This document shows, piece after piece, positions 1 through 8,400 of a stretch of DNA of 64,000 bases. The notes beneath the pieces were generated by a model, which saw only the letters and a program-made list of their open reading frames with translations, was not told the DNA's origin and did not search any database. Made by a program: the position numbers and the translations under genes. Position 1 is the first letter of the stretch, and every line of letters begins with the position of its first letter. The stretch is from Saccharothrix espanaensis DSM 44229 (GTDB taxonomy: Bacteria; Actinomycetota; Actinomycetes; Mycobacteriales; Pseudonocardiaceae), in the NCBI RefSeq assembly GCF_000328705.1, contig NC_019673.1, positions 2,666,001-2,730,000 of the forward strand. The letters run 5' to 3'.

Positions 1-1299
1 CTGACGTTCGGCCCGCTGCCCCTGCTCGCGCTCGAAGCGGTCACGGTCGCGATCGTCGTCGCGTCCCTCTACCTCAACCGGGTCTGGAACACGATGGTGC
101 TCGGCCAGGGCGCGGAGGAGTTCCGCCGCCTGGGCCGGGGGCTGTTCGGCTCGGTCGTCGCGCTGGGGCTGGGCGCGCTGGCCGCCGGCATGCCCGGCGC
201 ACGCCTGTGGGTGTTCGTGGTGGGCCCGGCGATCGCCCTCGTGGCGTTCCCGGTCCGCTACGCGCTGCGCCGGCCGCTGCACCGCGCACGCGGTGAGGGC
301 AAGTGCCTGCTGCCGGTGCTCGCCGCGGGCAACGTGGACACCGTCAAGGACCTGATCTCGCGCACCCGCCGCGCGCCGCACCTGGGCTGGCGGGTCGACG
401 CGGTGTGCACTGTGGACGGACGCGCGGAGATCGGCGTCGAGCTGGAGGGCATCCCGGTGGTCGGCCGGTTCGGCGACCTCGCCGAGCAGGTCCGCCGGGG
501 CGGCTACCGGATCGTCGCGGTCACCCCGGACGCCTACTGGACGCCGCGCCGGCTCCAGCAGCTCGCGTGGAACCTGGAGGGCACCGGCACCGAGATGGTC
601 GTCGCGCCCGCCCTGATGGACTTCGCCGGCCCGCGCCTGCACGTCACCGGTGTGCTGGGGATGCCGCTGCTGCGGGTCACCGAGCCGTCGTTCACCGGGT
701 TCCGCCGGGTGATCAAGGCGATGGTGGACAAGGTCGGCTCGTTCCTGCTGATCGGCCTGCTCTCGCCGGTGCTGCTCGCGGTCGCCGTGGCGATCATGGT
801 CGACACCAGGGGACCGGTGCTCTACAAGCAGCGCCGCGTCGGCAAGGGCGGCAAGCTGTTCACGATCGTCAAGTTCCGCACCATGGTCACCAACGCCGAC
901 GCGCTGCGCGCCAAGCTGGAGTCGGTCAACGAGGGCGCGGGCGTGCTGTTCAAGATGAAGCGCGACCCCCGCGTCACCGCGGTCGGCCGCGTGCTGCGCC
1001 GCTACTCGATGGACGAGCTGCCGCAGCTGCTCAACGTGCTGGCCGGGTCGATGTCGCTGGTCGGACCCCGCCCGCCGCTGCCCGAGGAGACCGCGAAGTA
1101 CGCCCCCGACGTGCGCCGCCGGCTGATGGTCAAGCCCGGCCTCACCGGCCTGTGGCAGGTCTCGGGCCGCAGCGACCTGTCGTGGGAGGAATCCGTCCGG
1201 CTGGACCTGCGCTACGTCGAGGACTGGTCGCTCGCGCTGGACGCGCTGATCATCTGGAAGACCTTCCGCGCCGTCTTCGGCGGACAGGGCGCTTACTGA
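1..1299 (+). CDS. Polyprenyl-phosphate sugar transferase (EPS priming), 5' truncated
   Basis: The frame is open from base 1, so the gene begins outside the window; 432 residues are visible. Hydrophobic segments in the N-terminal half are followed by a C-terminal bacterial sugar transferase domain of the WbaP/CpsE type. Diagnostic stretches are YKQRRVGKGGKLFTIVKFRT, the segment DELPQLLNVLAGSMSLVGPRP and KPGLTGLWQVSGRSD. This family moves a sugar-1-phosphate from a nucleotide sugar to undecaprenyl phosphate at the inner face of the membrane, the first committed step of exopolysaccharide or cell-wall glycan repeat assembly. The next genes make modified sugars on the same strand, which supports that role. 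The sugar substrate cannot be read from the sequence. Confidence 0.9.
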   Translation: MTFGPLPLLALEAVTVAIVVASLYLNRVWNTMVLGQGAEEFRRLGRGLFGSVVALGLGALAAGMPGARLWVFVVGPAIALVAFPVRYALRRPLHRARGEGKCLLPVLAAGNVDTVKDLISRTRRAPHLGWRVDAVCTVDGRAEIGVELEGIPVVGRFGDLAEQVRRGGYRIVAVTPDAYWTPRRLQQLAWNLEGTGTEMVVAPALMDFAGPRLHVTGVLGMPLLRVTEPSFTGFRRVIKAMVDKVGSFLLIGLLSPVLLAVAVAIMVDTRGPVLYKQRRVGKGGKLFTIVKFRTMVTNADALRAKLESVNEGAGVLFKMKRDPRVTAVGRVLRRYSMDELPQLLNVLAGSMSLVGPRPPLPEETAKYAPDVRRRLMVKPGLTGLWQVSGRSDLSWEESVRLDLRYVEDWSLALDALIIWKTFRAVFGGQGAY

Positions 1300-1432
1300 C
1301 ATGGCTGCTGCGAACCCACCGCCCGCCCCGCACCCGGACCAGCGCACCGACCAGCGCCCGAACCAGCGCACCGACCCCCGCACCGGCCCGTCGGCCGACC
1401 CCACCGTGACACCCACTGATCTGAGGAGCGAG

Positions 1433-2494
1433 ATGGACCAGCCGATCGGCATCGCCGTCATCGGCGCCGGGTACTGGGGCCCCAACCTGGTGCGCAACGC
1501 CCAGGCCACCCCCGGCCTCAAGCTGCGGTACCTGTGCGACCTGGACACCGAGCGGGCCCGCCGCGTGCTCGGCGACTACTCGACCGTGCGGGTCTCCGGC
1601 TCGCTGGACGACGTGCTCGCCGACCCGGCCGTGGACGCGGTGGCCATCGCCACCCCGGCCGCCACCCACCTGCCGGTGGCGATGGCCGCGCTGCGCGCCG
1701 GCAAGCACGTGCTGGTGGAGAAGCCGCTCGCGGCCGGCTACGCGGAGGGTCTGGAGCTGGTGCGGGAGGCGGAGAACCGCGGTCTGACGCTGATGCTCGA
1801 CCACACCTTCGTCTACACGCCGGTCGTGCAGCACCTGCGGGAGCTCGTGCGCGGTGGTGAGATCGGCACCGTGCAGTACCTCGACTCGGTGCGGGTCAAC
1901 CTCGGCCTGGTCCAGCCCGACGTGGACGTCTTCTGGGACCTCGCGCCGCACGACCTGTCGATCTTCGACGCGATCCTGCCCGACGGCGTGAGCGTCACGC
2001 GGGTCTCCGCGCACGGCTCCGACCCGATCGGCGCGGGCCGCGCGTGCGTCGGCCACCTCACGCTGGTGCTCTCCGACGGCGTGCAGGCCCACGTGCACGT
2101 GAACTGGCTGTCGCCGACCAAGATCCGGACCATGATCGTGGGCGGCTCGCGCCGCACCATCGTCTGGGACGACCTGAACGTCGTGCAGCGCGTCTCGGTG
2201 CACGACCGGGGCGCGGACGTCATCGAGGGTGACGAGGCGCGCACGCAGGCGATCGTGTCCTACCGCCGTGGGGACACGGTCGCCCCCGCGCTGCCCGAGC
2301 GCGAAGCGCTGCGCGGTGTCATGGCGGAGTTCGCCGCCTCGATCACGGAGAAGCGCGCGCCGCTCACCGACGGGTGGTCGGGCCTGCGGGTGCTGGCCAT
2401 CCTGGAGGCGGCGTCGGCCAGCCTGGCGGCCGGCGGGGAGTTTGTCACGGTGCGGGACGTTCGTCCGGCCAACTGGGAAGAGGCGGTTGCATGA
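1433..2494 (+). CDS. Gfo/Idh/MocA-family NAD(P)-dependent sugar dehydrogenase
   Basis: A 353-residue oxidoreductase. The N-terminal Rossmann fold begins IGIAVIGAGYWGPNLVRNA, the EKP motif sits near residue 98, and the substrate domain carries WDLAPHDLSIFD. The reading frame stays open upstream to 1301, but that stretch is low-complexity (repeated DQRT/NQRT). ATG 1433 follows the Shine-Dalgarno-like GAGGAGCGAG, so I use it. Relatives include WlbA/WbpB-type enzymes that oxidise C3 of UDP-GlcNAc uronate ahead of transamination. With the aminotransferase and acyltransferase genes at 11077 and 12168, a 3-amino or 3-acetamido sugar pathway is plausible, but this is inference. The stop overlaps the next start (ATGA). 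Confidence 0.85.
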   Translation: MDQPIGIAVIGAGYWGPNLVRNAQATPGLKLRYLCDLDTERARRVLGDYSTVRVSGSLDDVLADPAVDAVAIATPAATHLPVAMAALRAGKHVLVEKPLAAGYAEGLELVREAENRGLTLMLDHTFVYTPVVQHLRELVRGGEIGTVQYLDSVRVNLGLVQPDVDVFWDLAPHDLSIFDAILPDGVSVTRVSAHGSDPIGAGRACVGHLTLVLSDGVQAHVHVNWLSPTKIRTMIVGGSRRTIVWDDLNVVQRVSVHDRGADVIEGDEARTQAIVSYRRGDTVAPALPEREALRGVMAEFAASITEKRAPLTDGWSGLRVLAILEAASASLAAGGEFVTVRDVRPANWEEAVA

Positions 2495-3093
2495 CTGGGG
2501 TAGCGGCCCCGAAGCAGGGCATGGACATGACGGTCACGCCGACCGGGATCGAAGGCGTGTTCGTCGTCCAGCCGGAGTGGTTCGAGGACGAGCGCGGGTT
2601 CTTCTTCGAGTCCTACAGCAAGCGGCGCTGGGAACAGCACGGCCTGCACCTGGACTTCGTGCAGGACAACCACTCCCGCTCGTCGGCGGGTGTGTTGCGC
2701 GGGTTCCACTTCCAGAACGGCCTGGCCCCGCAGCACCGCCTGGTCCGCTGCACGGTCGGCGCGATCTACGACGTGGTGGTGGACATCAGGGTCGGCTCGC
2801 CGACCTTCGGGCAGTGGTTCGGCATCGAGCTGTCCGCCGCCAACCGCACCCAGCTGCTGATGGGCCCGGAGTTCGCGCACGGCTTCGCGGTGCTCTCCGA
2901 GATCGCCGAGGTGCAGTACAAGACGACCGGCTTCCACAACCCGGCGGCCGAGGGCCTGCTGGCGTGGAACGACCCGGACGTGGGCGTGCGGTGGCCCGTC
3001 GAGAACCCGACGCTGTCGGCGAAGGACAGCGCCAACCCCAGCCTGGCGACCTACCTGGCGAACCCGGCGTTCCACTACGGAGAATCAGCGTGA
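2491..3093 (+). CDS. RmlC-like cupin sugar epimerase with altered active-site residues
   Basis: A 200-residue protein of the dTDP-4-dehydrorhamnose 3,5-epimerase family. It keeps the family blocks VLRGFHFQ (His73, the expected base), YDVVVDIRVGSPTFG and FAHGFAVLSEIAEVQYKTT. From memory of the M. tuberculosis enzyme, its Lys72 and Tyr132 positions correspond here to Arg83 and His149. The usual proton-donating tyrosine therefore seems to be missing, and the protein may be a 3-epimerase, an isomerase or something else rather than a standard RmlC. ATG 2491 overlaps the preceding stop. No rmlA, rmlB or rmlD is visible in the window. Confidence 0.8.
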   Translation: MTGVAAPKQGMDMTVTPTGIEGVFVVQPEWFEDERGFFFESYSKRRWEQHGLHLDFVQDNHSRSSAGVLRGFHFQNGLAPQHRLVRCTVGAIYDVVVDIRVGSPTFGQWFGIELSAANRTQLLMGPEFAHGFAVLSEIAEVQYKTTGFHNPAAEGLLAWNDPDVGVRWPVENPTLSAKDSANPSLATYLANPAFHYGESA

Positions 3094-4091
3094 ACCTGCG
3101 TGACGCACGTGTCCTGATCACCGGCGGTGCGGGCCTGATCGGCTCGACTATCGCCGACCAGCTGCTCGACGAGGGCGTCGCCGAGATCGTCGTGCTGGAC
3201 AACCTGGTGCGCGGCCGGATGGAGAACCTGGCCGGCCCGCTCGCCGCCGGCGCGGTGCGGTTCGTCGAGGGCGACCTGCGCGACGTGGACCTGGTGAAGT
3301 CCACGATGGACGGCGTGGACCTGGTGTTCCACCAGGCCGCCATCCGCATCACGCAGTGCGCGGAGGAGCCCCGTCTGGCGCACGACGTGCTGGCGACCGG
3401 CACGTTCAACGTGCTGGAGGCCGCCGTCGAGGCGAAGGTGACCAAGGTCGTCGCGGCGTCGTCCGCGTCGATCTACGGCTTGGCGGAGGTGTTCCCCACC
3501 GAGGAGAGCCACCACGCCTACGCCAACCGCACGCTCTACGGCGCGGCGAAGGTCTACAACGAGGGCCTGCTGCGCAGCTTCAACGAGATGTACGGGCTGG
3601 ACTACGTGGCCCTGCGGTACTTCAACGTCTACGGCCCGCGCATGGACGTGTTCGGCGTGTACACCGAGGTCCTGGTGCGCTGGATGGAGCGCATCGCGGC
3701 CGGCACCCCGCCGCTGATCCTGGGCGACGGCAGCCAGACGATGGACTTCGTCTACATCTCCGACATCGCCCGCGCGAACGTGCTGGCGGCCAAGAGCGAC
3801 GTGTCCGACGAGGTGTTCAACGTCGCCTCCGGCACCGAGACCAGCCTGGCCCAGCTCGCCGACGCGCTGCTGGAGGTCATGGGCCGTACCGACCTCAAGC
3901 CCGAGCACGGCCCGGAGCGCAAGGTCAACGCCGTGCCGCGCCGGCTCGCGAGCACCGAGTCCGCCCGCACCAAGCTCGGCTTCGAATCCACGGTGTCGCT
4001 CCACGACGGTCTGAAGAACCTCGTCGAGTGGTGGCGCGTCGAGACCGCGGCCGGCAACCCGAACCTGAACCTGCAGGGAGCCAAGGCATGA
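3090..4091 (+). CDS. NAD-dependent epimerase/dehydratase (extended SDR)
   Basis: A 333-residue extended short-chain dehydrogenase. The nucleotide-binding motif GGAGLIGS is near residue 12, SSASIYG carries the catalytic Ser/Thr, and YGAAK places Tyr150 and Lys154 as the YxxxK pair. Family members epimerise or dehydrate nucleotide sugars (GalE, WbpP, RmlB types); the exact reaction is not readable. GTG 3090 overlaps the previous stop (GTGA) and the gene overlaps the next one by four bases (ATGA). It is therefore the middle of a translationally coupled run from 1433 to 5203 and presumably acts on the same nucleotide sugar. Confidence 0.85.
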   Translation: MNLRDARVLITGGAGLIGSTIADQLLDEGVAEIVVLDNLVRGRMENLAGPLAAGAVRFVEGDLRDVDLVKSTMDGVDLVFHQAAIRITQCAEEPRLAHDVLATGTFNVLEAAVEAKVTKVVAASSASIYGLAEVFPTEESHHAYANRTLYGAAKVYNEGLLRSFNEMYGLDYVALRYFNVYGPRMDVFGVYTEVLVRWMERIAAGTPPLILGDGSQTMDFVYISDIARANVLAAKSDVSDEVFNVASGTETSLAQLADALLEVMGRTDLKPEHGPERKVNAVPRRLASTESARTKLGFESTVSLHDGLKNLVEWWRVETAAGNPNLNLQGAKA

Positions 4092-5203
4092 TCCCGATCA
4101 CCCGCCTCTACGTCGGCCAGGAAGAGGCCGACGCCGCCGCCGAGGCGGTGCTGTCCGGGTGGCTGTCGGTCGGCCCGCGCGCGGCGAAGTTCGAAGAATT
4201 GGTGGCCGAGCAGGTCGGCGCCAAGCACGCGGTGGCGGTGAACTCCGCGACCACCGGCCTGCACCTCGCGCTGGCCGCGCTGGGCATCGGTCCGGGCGAC
4301 GAGGTGATCTGCCCGTCGTTCACCTTCATCGCGACGCCGAACTCCATCCGCTACACCGGTGCCACGCCGGTGTTCGCCGAGATCGACGAGCGCACCTACA
4401 ACATCGACCCGGCGCACGTGGAGCAGCTGATCACGCCGCGCACCAAGGCGATCATGCCCGCGTCGCAGATCGGCCTGCCCGCCGACCTGCACGCGCTCAA
4501 GGAGATCGCGCGCAAGCACGGCCTGCACCTGGTGGAGGACGCCGCGCCCGCGTACGGCGCGACCATCGACGGTGTCCGGCTGGGCACGATCAGCGACATC
4601 ACCGTGTTCTCCTTCGACGCGCGCAAGATCCTCACCACGGGTGAGGGCGGCGTGGTCACCACGGACGACTCCGAGGTGGCGGCGAAGCTGAAGGCGCTGC
4701 GCGCGCACGCGGCCTCGATCTCCACGCTCACCCGGCACACGTCGACCGCGGTGATCTCGGAGAGCTACGACGAGGTCGGCTTCAACTACAAGATGACCGA
4801 CATCCAGGCCGCGGTGGGCGTGGTGCAGCTGGGCAAGCTGGACCACGTCGTGAAGACCCGCCGCTCCCTGGCGGCCCGCTACGACGAGCTGCTGGCGGGC
4901 AACGCGTCCCTGGTCCTGCCGCACGAGCCGGCCGGGTTCGGGCACGTGTACCAGTCGTACCTGGTGCGGTTGACCGACCACGCCCGGATCGACGTCATGA
5001 ACGCGATGGCACAGCGCGGTGTCGCCACCCGGCGCATCACGGCGTGCCACCTGGAGCCCGTGTACCACGCGGGCGACGCGACGCCGTCGCTGTCGGTGAC
5101 GGAAAGGGTGGCGGCGGACCACATCCTCCTGCCGCACTTCGTGGGCCTGACCGACGAGGAGCAGGACGAGGTCGTCGATGCGCTGAACGCCGCCACCGCC
5201 TAG
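4088..5203 (+). CDS. DegT/DnrJ/EryC1/StrS-family sugar aminotransferase
   Basis: A 371-residue PLP enzyme of the sugar aminotransferase family. The PLP lysine is Lys180 in SFDARKILTTGEGG, and the cofactor-binding Asp is in VEDAAPAYGA. These enzymes transfer an amino group, usually from glutamate, to a keto nucleotide sugar, which the coupled dehydrogenase and epimerase upstream could supply. ATG 4088 overlaps the SDR stop by four bases. It is the last gene of the first sugar operon and is followed at 5228 by a strong GC hairpin. A second, divergent member lies at 11077, so two different amino sugars may be made. Confidence 0.88.
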   Translation: MIPITRLYVGQEEADAAAEAVLSGWLSVGPRAAKFEELVAEQVGAKHAVAVNSATTGLHLALAALGIGPGDEVICPSFTFIATPNSIRYTGATPVFAEIDERTYNIDPAHVEQLITPRTKAIMPASQIGLPADLHALKEIARKHGLHLVEDAAPAYGATIDGVRLGTISDITVFSFDARKILTTGEGGVVTTDDSEVAAKLKALRAHAASISTLTRHTSTAVISESYDEVGFNYKMTDIQAAVGVVQLGKLDHVVKTRRSLAARYDELLAGNASLVLPHEPAGFGHVYQSYLVRLTDHARIDVMNAMAQRGVATRRITACHLEPVYHAGDATPSLSVTERVAADHILLPHFVGLTDEEQDEVVDALNAATA

Positions 5204-5227
5204 CGGGAGCGGCCGGCGTCGGCAAGA

Positions 5228-5262
5228 ACCCGGTGGCCGGGGGCAGGGCCCGGCCACCGGGT
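5228..5262 (+). terminator. Hairpin terminator after the first sugar operon
   Basis: A perfect 13-base inverted repeat (5228-5240 with 5250-5262) has a 9-base loop and lies 25 bases after the aminotransferase stop. There is no T-run, as is common for actinomycete terminators. It separates the sugar operon from the secreted DUF4082 gene. Confidence 0.65.
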
Positions 5263-5362
5263 CTCGCCATGTCCTGTGGTGGCAGCCGAATGTCACGTCC
5301 AGTGACTGCGGACCCCGGGTTCGGCATTGTCATCCAAATGAGATCTCCACCGGGGTAACAGC

Positions 5363-5416
5363 TTGACAGGTTCAGGCGACGTTTGGAGCAATAAGGTTGC
5401 ACTACGGGGAGTAGTG
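5363..5416 (+). promoter_or_regulatory. Probable promoter/operator of the DUF4082 gene
   Basis: A perfect TTGACA occurs at 5363-5368. Downstream, CACTAC-GGGGA-GTAGTG (5400-5416) is an exact 6-base inverted repeat of operator type. No convincing -10 sits at 17 bases from the TTGACA, so the transcription start is uncertain. The palindrome lies 42 bases before the start codon and could bind a dimeric regulator. Confidence 0.4.
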
Positions 5417-5457
5417 ACTGCCGCGCTACGGAGTGCGTTCGAGGAGTTGACTGGTCT

Positions 5458-8400
5458 ATGGCGTCGCCGGCAAGACGTCTTGTTAGGGCCCTTTGTGCAG
5501 CACTGATGGTGACCGGTTGTGTCACGCCCCTGGTCCTTCTGACGACCGCCACGGTCGCGAACGCCGCCCCGTGTGACGCGCCCGTCGTCAACAAGGTGCT
5601 CTGCGAGAACACCAAACCGGGCACCCCGGACTGGCAGGTGCCGTCTCGCGACGACTCCATCCTGGGCTACACCACGGACATCAGCTCCACTCCCGGCGGC
5701 CAGGTCGCGTTCAAGATGCTGACCAACGCCTCCTCGTACACGATCGACATCTTCCGGCTCGGTTGGTACAACGGCGTCGGCGCGCGCCAGGTCGACACGA
5801 TCTCGCGCAACACACCGCAGAACCAGCCGCCGTGCCTGCGCGACACCCCGAGCGCCCTCATCGACTGCGGCAACTGGGCCGTGTCGCTGACCTGGAACGT
5901 GCCGGCCAACGCCGTCTCGGGCATCTACTACGCCCGCGTGACGCGCGGCGACAACGGTCTCCGGAACGAGATCGCGTTCGTCATCCGCGACGACTCCAGC
6001 ACCTCGAAGGTCTTCTTCCAGACCTCCGACTCGACCTGGGTGGCCTACAACCGCTACGGCGGCAACTCGCTGTACTTCGGCGACGGCCCCGGCCAGGGCG
6101 GCCAGGCGTACAAGGTGAGCTACAACCGCCCGTACACCGGCGGTGACGGCGACGAGAACTTCATCTTCAACGCCGAGTACCCGATGCTGCGCTTCATGGA
6201 GCGCAACGGCTACGACGTCAGCTACACGACGGACGTGGACAGCGCCCGCCGCGGCCACCTGATCAAGAACCACAAGGTGTTCATGGCCGTCGGCCACGAC
6301 GAGTACTGGTCCAACGAGCAGCGCGCGAACGTCGAGGCGGCCCGTGACGCCGGCGTGCACCTCGCGTTCCTGACCGGCAACGAGATCTTCTGGAAGACCA
6401 AGTGGGAGAAGAGCATCGACTCCTCCCAGACGGACTGGCGCACGGTCTCCTGCTACAAGGAGACCAAGGGCACCCAGAACGACGGTGACAGCAGCACCTG
6501 GACGGGCACCTGGCGCGACCCGCGGATGAGCCCGCCGCAGGACGGCGGCCGACCCGAGAACTCCCTGCTGGGCAACATCTTCACCGTCAACGGCCGACGG
6601 GACGACTCGCTCCAGGTCCCGGCCGCCTACGGCAAGATGCGGCTGTGGCGCAACACGTCGTTGCAGAGCATGGCCGCCGGCACCACGTACACGTTCCAGC
6701 CCGGCACGCTCGGTTACGAGTGGAACACCGTGGAGGACAACGGCTACCAGCCCGCGGGCGTCGGCCAGTTCTCCCGGACCACGGTCGCCATGCTGGACGG
6801 CCCGTACGTGCTCCAGAACCACGGCGACTACTACACGCCGGACACCAAGACCCACGCGCTCACCTACTACAAGCACTCGTCCGGTGCGCTGGTGTTCGGC
6901 GCGGGCACGGTGCAGTGGGCGTGGGGCTTGGACGACGAGCACGCGTTCCTCACCAACACGCCGACCTCCGACATCCGGATGCAGCAGGCCACGGTCAACT
7001 TCCTGGCCGACATGGGCGTCCAGGCCACCACCCTGATGCCCGGCCTGGTGCAGACGAGCGCCAGCTCGGACACCACTGCGCCGTCGGTGAGCTACAACAA
7101 CGTCCCGGCGGTCTCGGCCGTCGGCCAGCCGTACACGTTCAACGGCACGGTCGTCGACTGGAACGGTCAGGTGACCGGCGTCGAGGTGTCCACCGACGGC
7201 GGCGTCCGCTGGCACCCGGCGGTGTGGCAGGCGGGCCAGACGGGCTGGAGCTACACCTACACCCCGCCGTCGTCCGGCCCGGCGCAGCTCCGGGTCCGTG
7301 CGGTGGACGACTCGCTGAACCTCTCCACGCCCGTGGCGGCGACGCCCGCGGTGGCGGCACGGGTGTGCCCGTGCGGCATCTTCGCGGCCAACGAGACGCC
7401 GAAGACGCCGGACATCCTCGACGCCTCCGCGCTGGAGCTCGGCGTGAAGTGGCGGGCCAACACCAACGGCTACGTCCGCGGCGTCAAGTTCTACAAGGGC
7501 CCCAACAACACCGGCACGCACACCGGCACGTTGTGGACGGTCGGCGGCCAGCAGCTGGCGACCGGCACGTTCGTCAACGAGACGGCGAGCGGCTGGCAGA
7601 CGCTGCTGTTCCCGGTCCCGGTGGCGGTCAACGCCAACACGACCTACATCGTGTCGTACCTGTCGCCGACCGGGCACTTCTCGGTGGACAACGAGTACTT
7701 CAGCCGCAGTTCCAAGTACTTGGAGCCGCTGACCGGCCTGCAGACCGGTGTGGACGGCTTCAACGGCGTGTTCCGCTCCGGCGCGGGCTTCCCCGACCGG
7801 TACTCGCAGGACAGCAACTACTGGGTCGACGTGGTGTGGGCGCAGGACCCCGGTCCCGACACCCGCGCGCCGGAACTGACGAGCACCACCCCGTTGGCCA
7901 ACGCCACCAGCATCGGGCTCACCCCGACGCTCAGCGCGACCTACGACGAGGCGATCAACCCGAGCTCGTTGCAGTTCACGCTGACCGGTCCGGGCGGCGT
8001 CGCCGTCGCCGGCACCACGTCGGTGACCGGTAACGGCAAGACCGCCCAGTTCACGCCGAACGCGGCGCTCACCCCCGGCACGTCGTACACGGCGGGCGTG
8101 CGGGTGCGCGACGCGGCGGGCAACCAGACCGCGCTGCACAACTTCGGGTTCAAGACCGGTGCCAACCGGCCGGCGACGTGCCCGTGCACGATCTGGGACG
8201 ACTTCGCGCAGCCGGCCACGCCGAGCGCGGATGATGCCACGGCGGTCGAGGTGGGCACCAAGGTCCGCTTCAACGGCAAGGGCGAGGTGCTGGGCGTCCG
8301 GTTCTACAAGGGCGAGGGCAACACCGGCACCCACAAGGGTTCCCTGTGGTCGGCGAGCGGCCTGCTGCTGGCCACCGGCACGTTCTCCGGTGAAACGGCG

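Noticed and set aside
1301..1432. N-terminal extension of the Gfo/Idh gene from ATG 1301.
   Set aside because: The 44 extra residues are low-complexity, and ATG 1433 has a GAGGAG ribosome site and begins right at the Rossmann fold.
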